Assembly: GCF_008370325.1 (NCBI RefSeq)
Contig: NZ_VNIP01000011.1
Location: 248,001-312,000 of the forward strand
Source: Martinezella tropici
GTDB taxonomy: Bacteria; Pseudomonadota; Alphaproteobacteria; Rhizobiales; Rhizobiaceae
DNA: 64,000 nt
Reading direction: 5' to 3'
Shown here: in pieces, positions 35,819-45,064 of the stretch
How positions within the stretch are numbered: position 1 is the first letter of the stretch
How the letters are laid out: each line of letters opens with the position of its first letter
Made by a program: the position numbers and the translations under genes
Notes under the pieces: generated by a model
The model's database searches: none
The model's input: only the letters and a program-made list of their open reading frames with translations
Told to the model about the DNA's origin: nothing

Positions 35819-36597
35819 TATATTTTGGCGGCAGCGGCCGGCCGCTCCTGCGGTATTTCCAAGGATGCCGCATTCAATGCCTTCATCGCGGCCTGAATAA
35901 AGCCCTCGCGCGCCGCGGCGATCTCTATGCCGCGCGGTTCGTAGACATGGCGATGCAGGAAGAAGCCGGTCAGTCGAAAGGCCGCCGCGAGGCTCTCCGT
36001 ATCCGCGGCGACCAAGGCTCCCGTCGATAGAAACGGCGGCAGCGCCAGCATCTTGTCCGCCCAAGGCATGCCGGCCGCACGGCAGACGGCACGCCCGCTC
36101 TTCGGCGAAACGAAAGCCAAGTCCTCACGCACGCCGGTTGCCGCGCATTCGGTCAGATCGAGGCCGAAGCCCAGATCGTTCAACACGGCAAGTTCAAAGC
36201 GCACGAAAAGCTCACCGGCATCGGCGGGATTCTGCAGGTTCTCGAGGATCACGTCGAGCGCATCGTAGAGATGCGGATGCGGGTCCCGCTCCGGCAGCAG
36301 CCGCAGCAAAGCGGCCATCGCCTGGACGCCATAGACGGCGGTCGCAGTCTCCATCAGCCGCGCGGCCCGGAGCGTAACCGGCTCCATGCGAAACTCGCCA
36401 AGATGCTCATGCAGCCTTGCCCGCCAGGTTACCTCGACGAGATTACCGGCCTGCAGCACCGGCTGCATGGCGCGCGAACGGCCTGATCGCACCAGCCCCA
36501 TATGGCGCCCGCGGACACGCGTCATCACCTCGGCGATGACGCTGGTCTCGCCGAGGCGCTTGACGCCCAGGATGATTGCATGGTCCTGCCATTGCAT
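35818..36597 (-). CDS. recO: DNA repair protein RecO
   Basis: RecO loads RecA on gapped DNA with RecR. The 259-residue protein opens with MQWQDHAIILGVKRLGETS, the OB-fold of RecO, and has helical C-terminal sequence including a Leu-rich ALLRLLPERDPHPHLYDAL. The zinc-binding Cys set is reduced to scattered residues (CAATG, VCRAAG), as in other alphaproteobacteria. In rhizobia recO often follows era; here a Crp/Fnr gene and a response regulator lie between them. Confidence 0.93.
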   Translation of the reverse strand: MQWQDHAIILGVKRLGETSVIAEVMTRVRGRHMGLVRSGRSRAMQPVLQAGNLVEVTWRARLHEHLGEFRMEPVTLRAARLMETATAVYGVQAMAALLRLLPERDPHPHLYDALDVILENLQNPADAGELFVRFELAVLNDLGFGLDLTECAATGVREDLAFVSPKSGRAVCRAAGMPWADKMLALPPFLSTGALVAADTESLAAAFRLTGFFLHRHVYEPRGIEIAAAREGFIQAAMKALNAASLEIPQERPAAAAKI

Positions 36598-36655
36598 TGG
36601 CCGGCTGCCCCGAAAGATTTTTGCGATTCGAGTTTAAGGCAAATGCCCGCCGCTG

Positions 36656-37027
36656 TCACATGGCATCGGAGCCGCCGGCCGCCAATGTCCGGACAAAGAG
36701 GCGCATGGATTGCTCATCGAAAGGTTTGTTCAAAAGCGGCACATGCCGCAGATCTGCCGGGAAATCGAGCGTGTCGGAATAACCGCTGACAAAACCAAAG
36801 GAGATGCCGCGATCCATCAACAATCGGGCAAAACCGAAGCTTGTCGACTCCCCGAGGTTCACGTCCAGCATCGCAAAATCATAATGTTCGGAATGAACAG
36901 CGTTGACCGCCTGTTCCAGATTTGAAGCAATCTCAATCTGTTGAATTCCCACGAGACGAAGAATTTCCTCCGCCTCCATGGCAATAATGAGATTGTCTTC
37001 CAGAATAAGGACGCGCTGAAACGTCAT
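36656..37027 (-). CDS. Single-domain response regulator (REC only)
   Basis: The 123-residue protein is a receiver domain without an output domain. Acidic pocket Glu10-Asp11, phosphoacceptor Asp55 (in MLDVNLGES), Ser81 (in FVSGYS) and Lys101 (in LLNKPFD) are in place. It resembles FixJ-unrelated rhizobial REC-only proteins that take phosphate from HWE/HisKA2 kinases, although no kinase is nearby. ATG 37027 starts at the domain boundary but has a weak ribosome site. An in-frame ATG at 37165 has GGAGG eight bases upstream and would add 46 residues of unfamiliar sequence. Confidence 0.85.
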   Translation of the reverse strand: MTFQRVLILEDNLIIAMEAEEILRLVGIQQIEIASNLEQAVNAVHSEHYDFAMLDVNLGESTSFGFARLLMDRGISFGFVSGYSDTLDFPADLRHVPLLNKPFDEQSMRLFVRTLAAGGSDAM

Positions 37028-37356
37028 ATCAGCGCCATCCTTGCATGCGCGCGCCAGTTGGCGCTCCCCGTAAAAAGTCCCACATCTATCCCTCCGGTGC
37101 CAATCATCGGCCCGTATTGAATGAATGGTTTTTCCCATCCGTAATGGCTTAGTCTCTTGCAACATGACCTTGCCTCCAACCCGCTTCGCACTTTTTGCAC
37201 TGCGGTACTATGGGCTCGTTGACGTGCTCCAATCGCTTTTGCCGCCGGGGTTAGTAAAAGGTGAAACTGGTGGAAAAGTGACGGTGAAAATAATCTATGC
37301 TGATACACTTACCGTCAGCATTTAAAAAAGACATGCTGCTTTGCATCGAGAATAAC
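37028..37356. other. 329-bp region between the REC and Crp/Fnr genes
   Basis: No supported separate gene. The part next to the Crp/Fnr stop (37250-37356) is AT-rich and contains a T-run and several TTTT tracts, so it probably holds the response regulator promoter. The half nearest the regulator is an open frame continuous with it. Confidence 0.5.
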
Positions 37357-38112
37357 TCAGATGAAGGGACGCTTGCCCGAATCAAGTCCGTCCCAGCCGG
37401 CTAGTGCCGCAAGCCCTTCCCCATCCAGAACCTCGCAGCCTCGCTCCTGCCAGAGAAGCAATCCTCGTGCAGCCAGCTTTTTCAATGTCTTATTGGTGTG
37501 AACAACGGAGAGGCCGAGCGTATCCGCCACATGCTGCTGCGTGACGGGAATGACCTTGCTGCCATCGAAGAGGCGAAGCGCTTTGGCGCGCTGGTGCAGG
37601 TACGCGATCAGATAGGCTGCGCGCTCGACCGCGGACCTGCGTCCGATGCTCAGGAGATGTTCATCCAGAATCCGCTCTTCCCTTGCAGCAATCCACGTGA
37701 GGTCGAAGGCGAGTGAGGCGTGCAAATTGTATAGCGTCATCAATTCGGTGCGCTCGAAAACGCAGAGCGATACCGGCGACAGCGCTTCGGTCGAGTGCTG
37801 CATCTCTCCCATGATCGAACCCTGCAGCCCGATGAGGTCGCCGGGCATTACATAGTTGAGGATCTGGCGCCGGCCGTCCTCCAGCGTTTTGTAGCGAAAA
37901 CCCCACCCCGACAGGATGGTGAAGAGATGGGCACTGTGAGCACCTTCGAGGAAAATCGTGGCGCCGGCATCGACAAGAAGCTCGCCCTTCTTGAAAGTGC
38001 TTATAAAATTCAGTTCATCGCGGTCGAATTCACGAAAATGCGGCAGAGACCGCAATGGACAGTGGTGACATGGTGTTCGCTGTCCATGCATCGTCGCAAC
38101 CGCTTTCGCCAT
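37357..38112 (-). CDS. Crp/Fnr family transcriptional regulator
   Basis: This 251-residue regulator has a cNMP-type sensor domain (about residues 25-150) and a C-terminal winged helix with VTQQHVADTLGLSVVHTNKT as recognition region. A short CHHC cluster (Cys15, Cys18) is at the N-terminus, but the full FNR four-cysteine set is absent. A [4Fe-4S] oxygen sensor is therefore unlikely, and the ligand is unknown. The SVVHTN recognition helix is a type common in rhizobial Crp/Fnr proteins of unknown target. ATG 38112 follows AGGGAGC. Confidence 0.9.
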   Translation of the reverse strand: MAKAVATMHGQRTPCHHCPLRSLPHFREFDRDELNFISTFKKGELLVDAGATIFLEGAHSAHLFTILSGWGFRYKTLEDGRRQILNYVMPGDLIGLQGSIMGEMQHSTEALSPVSLCVFERTELMTLYNLHASLAFDLTWIAAREERILDEHLLSIGRRSAVERAAYLIAYLHQRAKALRLFDGSKVIPVTQQHVADTLGLSVVHTNKTLKKLAARGLLLWQERGCEVLDGEGLAALAGWDGLDSGKRPFI

Positions 38113-38196
38113 GAAACGCTCCCTGAATGGCAGCGGCGTGGGCGCCACGCCCGACAAGCCGCTGCATTATAAAGCACTCATGAAAGCAAAGCTCCA

Positions 38197-39141
38197 TTAA
38201 CGCGGGAAGTCCAGCCCCATCTCCCGGAAACGCTCGGGATCATCTCCCCAGTTCTCGCGGACCTTGATGAAGAGGAAAAGATGTACCGGCTGCTCCAGGA
38301 TCTCGGAGAGTTCCTTGCGCGATGCGGTCGAAATCGCCTTGATCGTCTCGCCGCCCTTGCCGAGCGCAATCTTCTTCTGGCTTTCGCGCTCGACGTAGAT
38401 CACCTGTTCGATGCGCACCGAACCGTCCTTGCGCTCCTCCCACTTTTCCGTCTCGACATGCGAGGAATAGGGAAGCTCCTGATGCAGGCGCAGAAACAGC
38501 TTTTCACGGGTGATTTCGGCGGCAAGCTGCCGCATCGGCAGATCCGAAATCTGATCCTCGGGATAGTACCAGGGCCCTTCCGGCAAGGTGTTCGCCAAAT
38601 AGTCCATGACATCGTCACAGCCGGAGCCGTTTTCTGCCGAGATCATGAAGGTCTGATCGAAGGCAATCTTCTCATTGGCGGCGGCGGCAAGCGCCAGCAG
38701 ATCCTCGCGGCGAACGCGGTCGATCTTGTTCAAGACCAGGATCTTCGGCTGCGACACCTCTTTCAGCCCTTCCAGAATCGCTTCGGCGTCGCCGCGCAAA
38801 CCACGCTCGCTGTCGATCAGCAGCATGATGAGATCGGCATCCTTGGCGCCGCCCCAGGCAGACGTCACCATCGCGCGGTCGAGACGGCGGCGCGGCTTGA
38901 AGATGCCGGGCGTATCCATGAAGACGATCTGCGCATTGTTATGAATGGCGATGCCGCGCACGATCGCGCGCGTCGTCTGCACCTTGTGGCTGACGATCGA
39001 GACCTTCGCGCCCACGAGCCGGTTGACCAGCGTCGACTTGCCGGCATTGGTGGGGCCTATAAGAGCCACGAAGCCCGAATGCGTCGGGCCGATATGTTCA
39101 ACCGCGCCGTCCTCGGCGGGCGTGTCCTGCTGATTGTTCAT
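38197..39141 (-). CDS. era: GTPase Era
   Basis: Era binds 16S rRNA and is needed for 30S subunit maturation. The 314-residue product has G1 GPTNAGKST (about residues 29-37), G3 DTPG, G4 NKID, and a C-terminal KH domain containing IEQVIYVERESQKKIALGKG. The gene is 21 bases downstream of rnc in the lepB-rnc-era block and is probably in that operon. Confidence 0.98.
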   Translation of the reverse strand: MNNQQDTPAEDGAVEHIGPTHSGFVALIGPTNAGKSTLVNRLVGAKVSIVSHKVQTTRAIVRGIAIHNNAQIVFMDTPGIFKPRRRLDRAMVTSAWGGAKDADLIMLLIDSERGLRGDAEAILEGLKEVSQPKILVLNKIDRVRREDLLALAAAANEKIAFDQTFMISAENGSGCDDVMDYLANTLPEGPWYYPEDQISDLPMRQLAAEITREKLFLRLHQELPYSSHVETEKWEERKDGSVRIEQVIYVERESQKKIALGKGGETIKAISTASRKELSEILEQPVHLFLFIKVRENWGDDPERFREMGLDFPR

Positions 39142-39162
39142 TTTTCCATTAATCCCCGGCAG

Positions 39163-39882
39163 TCACTTCCCAGTCAACTGAGGCTGCCATACGCCTTCAC
39201 GCTCCAGGATCCGCGTCGCCGCCACTTGTTCGGCCGCACGCTTGGAGCGTTCAATTCCTGTCTCGGGCGTCGTTCCCTTCACTTCCACCGTCACGGTGAA
39301 GCGTGGATCATGATCCGGTCCGCTGCGATCATCAACCCTGTAGACCGGGGTGACGCCGAATTTCGCATGCGCCCATTCCTGCAGTTCCGTCTTGGCGTCG
39401 CGCCTTGCGCCTTCCGGCCTGATGGCACGACGCTCCCAAAACCGCAGGATGAACTTGCGGGCGACTTCGAGCCCGCCATCCAGATAGAGCGCGGCAATCA
39501 GGCTCTCGACGACATCGGCGCGCACGTTGAGCATGCGCTTGCCCGTCAGCTTTTTCACGTCGGCGCCGGTGCGGATGTAAAGATGCAGCTCCATCTCGTC
39601 GGCGACTTCGGCGCAGGTGTCCGCGCTGACGAGCTGGTTGAGGCGAACCGAAAGCTCGCCTTCCGTCGCGGCACCGAAGGTCTTGAACAGCAGCTCGGCG
39701 ATGCACAGGCCGAGAACCCGGTCGCCGAGAAATTCCAACCGCTCGTAATTGCCCGTCTTGTGCGTGCGTGCGCTGGCATGGGTCAGCGCACGGTCGAGAC
39801 GCTCCTTCTCGGCGAATTCATGACCTATCGCAACCTCAAGCTTCGTACGATCCGCCTGGGAGAGCGCCTGCGCCTTCGTCAT
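39163..39882 (-). CDS. rnc: Ribonuclease III
   Basis: RNase III cleaves double-stranded RNA in rRNA processing and mRNA turnover. The 239-residue product carries the signature ERLEFLGDRVLGL and a C-terminal double-stranded RNA-binding domain (TELQEWAHAKFGVTPVYRV onward). ATG 39882 overlaps the lepB stop (ATGA), giving coupling with lepB; an in-frame extension to 39927 would run back inside lepB and is not used. Part of lepB-rnc-era. Confidence 0.97.
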   Translation of the reverse strand: MTKAQALSQADRTKLEVAIGHEFAEKERLDRALTHASARTHKTGNYERLEFLGDRVLGLCIAELLFKTFGAATEGELSVRLNQLVSADTCAEVADEMELHLYIRTGADVKKLTGKRMLNVRADVVESLIAALYLDGGLEVARKFILRFWERRAIRPEGARRDAKTELQEWAHAKFGVTPVYRVDDRSGPDHDPRFTVTVEVKGTTPETGIERSKRAAEQVAATRILEREGVWQPQLTGK

Positions 39883-40625
39883 TCGACAACCTTGAAGAGG
39901 CGATCCCAACGCATGTTGGTCGGCCATTTCCAGACTTCGCGGAACGAGGTGTCATGGCCCAGCGAGAAGAAGATGACGCTGGCGCGGCCGATGAGGTTTT
40001 CGGCCGGCACATAGCCGACGTCGAAGCGGCTGTCGTCGGAATTGTCGCGGTTGTCGCCCATCATGAAGTAATGACCGGCCGGCACGACGTATTCCTGGGT
40101 ATTGTCGCCACGGGAATTGGGCGAAAGATCCAGTGTGTCATAGACCTTGCCGCTATCCGGCAGACGCTCGCTATAGACGGGGATGTTGTCGCCCGGCTCC
40201 TGGCTGTAGTCCGACGAGAACGCGCCATGCGGCTCGCGCGGAACGGCCTGGCCGTTGATGTAGAGGATATCATTCTTGACCTGAATGCGGTCGCCCGGCA
40301 GGCCGATCACGCGCTTGATGTAATCGACGTCGGGATTCGGCGGGAAACGGAACACGACCACGTCGCCACGCCTCGGCTCGCTGCCCAAAATACGGCCGCT
40401 GAAGAGATCCGGCGAGAACGGCAGCGAATATTTCGAATAACCGTAGGCGAATTTGTTGACGAAGATATAGTCTCCGACAAGAAGCGTCGGCATCATCGAA
40501 CCGGACGGGATGGTAAACGGCTGAAAGAGAACCGTACGGATGATCATGGCCAGGACGAGCGCCTGTACGATGACCTTGATGTTTTCCCACAGGGCGTTCT
40601 GCTGTTTTACGGCTTTCTCGGACAC
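39879..40625 (-). CDS. lepB: Signal peptidase I
   Basis: LepB removes signal peptides from exported proteins at the inner membrane. The 248-residue product has one N-terminal membrane segment (VIVQALVLAMIIRTVLF). Catalytic Ser43 lies in PSGSMMPTL, and catalytic Lys104 in DYIKRVIGLPGD. The start is GTG with AAGGA about ten bases upstream. The stop overlaps rnc. Upstream is a 114-bp gap and then acpS. Confidence 0.97.
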   Translation of the reverse strand: MSEKAVKQQNALWENIKVIVQALVLAMIIRTVLFQPFTIPSGSMMPTLLVGDYIFVNKFAYGYSKYSLPFSPDLFSGRILGSEPRRGDVVVFRFPPNPDVDYIKRVIGLPGDRIQVKNDILYINGQAVPREPHGAFSSDYSQEPGDNIPVYSERLPDSGKVYDTLDLSPNSRGDNTQEYVVPAGHYFMMGDNRDNSDDSRFDVGYVPAENLIGRASVIFFSLGHDTSFREVWKWPTNMRWDRLFKVVE

Positions 40626-40739
40626 GCAGTCTTATTCCTTTTTCGCACCCCACCGGCGCACTTGCTTTCAGGCACTGTCTACTCGCTTCATATCATTGCG
40701 GCAATGGCGCGGATGCCAAAAGCGACACATGGCTGTGAT

Positions 40740-41144
40740 TCAACCATCCATCGGCAATGCCTCGATGATCACAAAAGCCTGAGCAAGAGGAAAATCATCG
40801 GTTATCGTCAAATGAATGGCGGCGCGATGATTTGGCGGCAGCATGGACGCCAGTCTCTCGGCCGCCCCGCCGGTCAATTGCATCGTCGGCTTGCCGCTCC
40901 GCAGATTGACGACGCCCATGTCGCGCCAGAAGACGCCTTGCGCCAGGCCGGTGCCCAACGCCTTGGAACAGGCTTCCTTGGCGGCAAAGCGCTTGGCATA
41001 GGAGGCCGCCTTGTTCTTGCGGGCTTCGGACTTGGCCCGCTCGATGTCGGTAAAGCAGCGGTCGGTGAACCGGGCGCCGAAACGCTCGATCGTCTTCTCC
41101 ACCCGGCGGATGTCGATGAGATCACTGCCTATGCCGATAATCAT
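40740..41144 (-). CDS. acpS: Holo-[acyl-carrier-protein] synthase
   Basis: AcpS transfers 4'-phosphopantetheine from CoA to apo-ACP for fatty acid synthesis. The 134-residue product opens MIIGIGSDLIDIRRVE, where the Asp binds Mg2+, and has KRFAAKEACSKALG with the second acidic ligand. The ATG has GGAGGG upstream. The gene follows DUF2062 and precedes lepB, as in other rhizobia. Confidence 0.97.
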   Translation of the reverse strand: MIIGIGSDLIDIRRVEKTIERFGARFTDRCFTDIERAKSEARKNKAASYAKRFAAKEACSKALGTGLAQGVFWRDMGVVNLRSGKPTMQLTGGAAERLASMLPPNHRAAIHLTITDDFPLAQAFVIIEALPMDG

Positions 41145-41184
41145 GGGAAGGCCCTCCTGGCGGCCGGGGCGATGTCAGGCGCCG

Positions 41185-41772
41185 TCAGACGCTCGATGCG
41201 TTTTCGGCAAGCGCCAGCCGCTCGCGGGCGCGCTCCATCAGGCGTTCCTTGCGACGCGTCTTGAAGGTCTTCACGCCATAATAGGTGAGCGCATAGACGA
41301 TCACGCCCGTCACGATCGCCGGCGGAATGCCGCCGATCAGCATCGGCTTCAAAACCGGGTCCCAGATTTGCGTGAGATCGCCCTTGTGCCACAGCGCCGG
41401 CAAATCGATGCTGCCACCCTGACCGCCGCTGTCACGCGCCAGGATCAAATGGCCGATTTCCCAGGTGAAGGCCCAAATGAAGGGGTAGGTAATGGGATTG
41501 CCGGCCGCCAGACAGCCGAGCGCCGACGCGATGACGTTGCCGCCGACCAGATAGGCGATGATGATCGCCATGATGAAATGCACGCCGATGAAAGGCGTCC
41601 ACGACACCACGATACCAGCGGCAAAACCGGCCGCAACGGAATGCGGCGAGGCGGCAAGGCGAACGAGGCGCTTACCGAAATATTGGAACGAGCGGACGAA
41701 ACCCTTGCGGGGCCATAGGTGCTCCCGCAGTTTTTCCTTGAGTGTCAGTGGTTTTCGGCGACGAAATAGCAT
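41185..41772 (-). CDS. DUF2062 membrane protein
   Basis: This 195-residue protein has about three hydrophobic segments and the DUF2062 features FAAGIVVSWTPFIGVHF and AGNPITYPFIWAF. Function is unknown. Its basic N-terminus (MLFRRRKPLTLKEKLREHLW) and position immediately before acpS are conserved in Rhizobiales as I recall. It lies 40 bases upstream of acpS on the same strand. Confidence 0.9.
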   Translation of the reverse strand: MLFRRRKPLTLKEKLREHLWPRKGFVRSFQYFGKRLVRLAASPHSVAAGFAAGIVVSWTPFIGVHFIMAIIIAYLVGGNVIASALGCLAAGNPITYPFIWAFTWEIGHLILARDSGGQGGSIDLPALWHKGDLTQIWDPVLKPMLIGGIPPAIVTGVIVYALTYYGVKTFKTRRKERLMERARERLALAENASSV

Positions 41773-41991
41773 GCGGCTTATCTAGTGCAATGGGGGCCGT
41801 CGTGACAAGACCGGCCTTGCGTATCACACACCGATTAAGAACCGAAAGTGCGGCCCTTTTTGGAACGCCACCTGCTCAGGATGCAGAAAATGGACGTTCT
41901 CTCGTTTGCGGGAAGCAATCCCGCGAGATCGGGATGCTCCAAGGGCGCAACAATGACGCGCCCCTCCTGGTCTTTTAAGTATTAACGGCTG

Positions 41992-42141
41992 TTAGCGCTG
42001 ACGGAACAGACCGCGGTCGACCTGACGCTGACGATATTCAAGGTCAAAACGGTCGTGCGAGCCATTCAGGTAAGCCATTTCGCGCTCTTCGACACTCGGA
42101 ACACGCAGGGCGCGAGCGATTCTCTTGATCGGGCTAAACAT
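41992..42141 (-). CDS. DUF3563 family small protein, 49 residues
   Basis: The frame begins MFSPIKRIARALRVPSVEER, continues through EMAYLNGSHDRFDLEYRQR, and ends GLFRQR. This pattern (basic helix, PSVEEREMAYLN core, DLE-RQR end) matches the small DUF3563 family of rhizobia and related bacteria. No function is known. The ATG has GAGAGAAG just upstream. The gene lies between the DUF2062 gene and rsh, with an AT-rich region upstream that likely holds its promoter. Confidence 0.82.
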   Translation of the reverse strand: MFSPIKRIARALRVPSVEEREMAYLNGSHDRFDLEYRQRQVDRGLFRQR

Positions 42142-42333
42142 TGTCTTCTCTCATCTCTGTTTCGTTTCTTCGATGATCAGAAGATAGGCTCAACAAAGGT
42201 GAATTACCACCGCTCTAAAATAGACACAGCCATGCGTTCGGCGCATATCTATCCGGAAAGGTGCTCGATTTTGGTCATAAAATGATCACAAAATATGCAG
42301 CCTGCCTCGGATCGAGGTAGTGTCGAGCAGAGC

Positions 42334-44565
42334 TCACTCGTAAAGGCGCTTCACCGTGGCGATGCAGTCGAGCTCCTTGAGCTGCACCAGAAGCTGGTTG
42401 AGCTGGCGCAGATCCCATACTTCCACATCGAGCGCCATTTCGGTGAAATCGGCGGCGACGCGAACGGTGTTGAGCACGCGAATATTGACATCGATATCGG
42501 CGACGGTCTGCGCCACCTTGGCCAAGGTGCCCGGCTCGTTCAGCGCGTTGATCATGATACGCGCCGCAAAGCGGGACTTGTTGGCCTCGTCCAGATCCCA
42601 GCGCACGTCGATCCAGCGCTCCGGCTCGTCGTCGAACCGCTGCAGGACCGGCGACTGGATCGGATATATGGTGATGCCTTTGCCCTTTTCCATGATGCCG
42701 ACGATGCGGTCGCCAGGAACGGCGCCGGTAGAGGCAAAATGCACCTCGACATTTGCTGCCAGGCCACGGATCGGCGGAGCCTCTGCATCGGTGCCGTCAG
42801 CCAGATCGGCCTTGGTCTTGCCGGGGATCTTGAAGATCATGCCCGAAGCGCTGCGGACGTTGAACCAGCCCTCGTCGCCGGCCGGCTTCACGGTCACGCG
42901 CTCATCCTGATGATCGGGGTAGACGGCGCGCAGGACGTCGAGCGACGACATCTCGCCGCGCCCGACGGCCGCGATCGCATCCTCAACATCCTTCTGGCCG
43001 AGGCGATGCAGGGCCGGCTTCAGGGCATCGCGTGAAAAGACCTTGCCGGCGCGCTCGAAGGTGCGCTCCAGAATACGGTGGCCAAGGCCGGCATATTGCT
43101 TGCGGATGGCAAGGCGCGTCGCGCGGCGGATGGCGGCACGCGCTTTGCCAGTGACGACGATCTCTTCCCAGGCGGCCGGCGGCACCTGCACGCCGGATCG
43201 GATGATCTCGACTTCATCGCCATTGTTCAGCCGCGTCACCAGCGGCATGATGCGGCCGTTGATCTTAGCGCCGACGGTGGTGTCGCCAATGTTGGTGTGA
43301 ACCGCGTAGGCGAAGTCGATCGGCGTCGCGCCACGCGGCAGGGCGATCAGCTTGCCCTTGGGCGTGAAGCAGAAAACCTGATCCTGGAACAGCTCGAGCT
43401 TCGTGTGTTCGAGGAATTCTTCCGGGCTGTCGCCTTCGGCCAGCGCTTCGATCGTGTGGCGCAGCCAGGAATAGGCATTGCTTTCCCGCGACAGGAGCTC
43501 ACCGTCCGCACCATTGCCGTTGCTATTCGTACCATCCTTATAGAGCGTGTGGGCGGCAATGCCGAATTCGGCGATTTCGTGCATGCGCTTCGTGCGGATC
43601 TGCAGCTCGATGCGCTGGCTGGAGGGACCGACGATGGTGGTGTGCAGCGAGCGGTAGTCATTCTGCTTCGGTGTCGAGATATAGTCCTTGAACCGGCCGG
43701 GAACGACGCGCCAGCGGGTGTGCACGATGCCGAGAGCACGGTAGCAGGACGGAATATCGTCGACGAGAAGGCGGAAACCGTAGATATCGGAAAGCTGCTC
43801 GAAGGAGAGCGACTTCGACTGCATCTTGCGGAAGACCGAATAGGGCTTCTTCAGCCGGCCCTTGACCATGGCGTTGGCAAGACCGTTGGCAACAAGCAGA
43901 TCGCGCAGCTCAGTCTCGATCTTCTTGACGAGGCCCTCGTTGCGCCGCGACAGCTCCTCGAGGCGCTTGGTGACGGTGTCATGCGCTTCCGGATTGATAT
44001 GGCGAAAGGAGAGCTCTTCCAGCTCCTCGCGCATATCCTGCATGCCCATGCGGCCGGCAAGCGGCGCATAGATTTCCATCGTCTCCTCGGAAATGCGGGC
44101 GCGCTTTTCCGGCGACATATGATCGAGCGTGCGCATATTGTGCAGGCGATCGGCAAGCTTGACCAGCAGCACGCGCACGTCGTCTGAAATGGCGAGCAGC
44201 AGCTTGCGCAGGTTTTCCGCCTGCTTCGCCTTCTTGGTGACGAGATCGAGCTTCTTGATCTTCGTCAGCCCTTCGACCAGGCGGCCGATATCCTCGCCGA
44301 ACAGTTCGTCGATCTCGGCGCGCGTCGCCGTCGTGTCCTCGATCGTATCGTGGAGAAGCGCGACCGCGATGGTTGATTCATCCAGACGCATATCGGTCAG
44401 GATGGCAGCAACTTCGAGAGGATGGGAAATATAAGGATCGCCGCTGGCACGTTTCTGCTGGCCATGCTTCTGCATCGCATAAACATAGGCTTTGTTGAGT
44501 AGAGCTTCGTTGGCATCGGGCTTGTATTTCTGCACGCGCTCAACAAGCTCGTATTGCCGCATCAT
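42334..44565 (-). CDS. rsh: Bifunctional (p)ppGpp synthetase/hydrolase (RelA/SpoT homologue)
   Basis: This 743-residue long RSH protein makes and degrades the alarmone (p)ppGpp. The N-terminal HD hydrolase domain shows HPLEVAAIL and VALLHDTIEDT, so hydrolase activity is likely. The synthetase domain follows (YGFRLLVDDIPSCYRALG and DYISTPKQNDYRSLHT), then TGS (CFTPKGKLIALPRGATPIDF) and a C-terminal ACT domain. Two tandem ATGs lie at the start. It is 100 bases downstream of rpoZ, which has a terminator between. Confidence 0.97.
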   Translation of the reverse strand: MMRQYELVERVQKYKPDANEALLNKAYVYAMQKHGQQKRASGDPYISHPLEVAAILTDMRLDESTIAVALLHDTIEDTTATRAEIDELFGEDIGRLVEGLTKIKKLDLVTKKAKQAENLRKLLLAISDDVRVLLVKLADRLHNMRTLDHMSPEKRARISEETMEIYAPLAGRMGMQDMREELEELSFRHINPEAHDTVTKRLEELSRRNEGLVKKIETELRDLLVANGLANAMVKGRLKKPYSVFRKMQSKSLSFEQLSDIYGFRLLVDDIPSCYRALGIVHTRWRVVPGRFKDYISTPKQNDYRSLHTTIVGPSSQRIELQIRTKRMHEIAEFGIAAHTLYKDGTNSNGNGADGELLSRESNAYSWLRHTIEALAEGDSPEEFLEHTKLELFQDQVFCFTPKGKLIALPRGATPIDFAYAVHTNIGDTTVGAKINGRIMPLVTRLNNGDEVEIIRSGVQVPPAAWEEIVVTGKARAAIRRATRLAIRKQYAGLGHRILERTFERAGKVFSRDALKPALHRLGQKDVEDAIAAVGRGEMSSLDVLRAVYPDHQDERVTVKPAGDEGWFNVRSASGMIFKIPGKTKADLADGTDAEAPPIRGLAANVEVHFASTGAVPGDRIVGIMEKGKGITIYPIQSPVLQRFDDEPERWIDVRWDLDEANKSRFAARIMINALNEPGTLAKVAQTVADIDVNIRVLNTVRVAADFTEMALDVEVWDLRQLNQLLVQLKELDCIATVKRLYE

Positions 44566-44582
44566 TCCAAAGCTACTCCAGC

Positions 44583-44616
44583 AAAAACAAAAGCGCGCCA
44601 GTCATATGACCGGCGC
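44583..44616 (-). terminator. Terminator of rpoZ
   Basis: Read on the minus strand, GCGCC-G-GTCAT pairs with ATGAC-T-GGCGC, leaving one mismatch, and is followed by a T-rich tract (TTTTGTTTTTG). It lies between rpoZ and rsh, so rsh probably also has its own promoter or depends on read-through. Confidence 0.7.
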
Positions 44617-44665
44617 ACGCATTTCCCCATCATATCGCTCCTGCCCGGAGCATCAAGGTCGACGA

Positions 44666-45064
44666 TCAGTAATCGTCGCTTTTTTCCGGCGGAACCAGGC
44701 CTTCGATACCGGCCAGAAGTTCTTCTTCCGACATCTGGTCAAAGGTAACGGTCTCCGGCAGATCTTCTTCCTCGTCGCTGGAGGCGGAAGCGCCGGCTGC
44801 GAGCAGGCTTGCCGGATCGGGCTCGGGCTCATCCACTTCCACATGCTTCTGCAACGAATGGATGAGATCTTCCTTGAGGTCGTCCGGCGACAGCGTCTCG
44901 TCGGCGATTTCGCGCAATGCAACAACCGGGTTCTTGTCGTTGTCGCGGTCGATCGTGATCGAGGAGCCCTGCGAAATCAAGCGAGCGCGATGGCTGGCGA
45001 GCAGCACAAGCTCGAACCGGTTTTCTACTTTATCAATGCAATCTTCTACTGTGACACGGGCCAT
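44666..45064 (-). CDS. rpoZ: RNA polymerase omega subunit
   Basis: The omega subunit assists RNA polymerase assembly and forms part of the ppGpp-binding site. The 132-residue product opens MARVTVEDCIDKVENRFEL, with the family segment LLASHRARLISQG, and has an acidic C-terminal tail that is longer than in enterobacteria, as usual in alphaproteobacteria. It is immediately upstream of rsh, the ppGpp enzyme gene. Confidence 0.97.
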   Translation of the reverse strand: MARVTVEDCIDKVENRFELVLLASHRARLISQGSSITIDRDNDKNPVVALREIADETLSPDDLKEDLIHSLQKHVEVDEPEPDPASLLAAGASASSDEEEDLPETVTFDQMSEEELLAGIEGLVPPEKSDDY

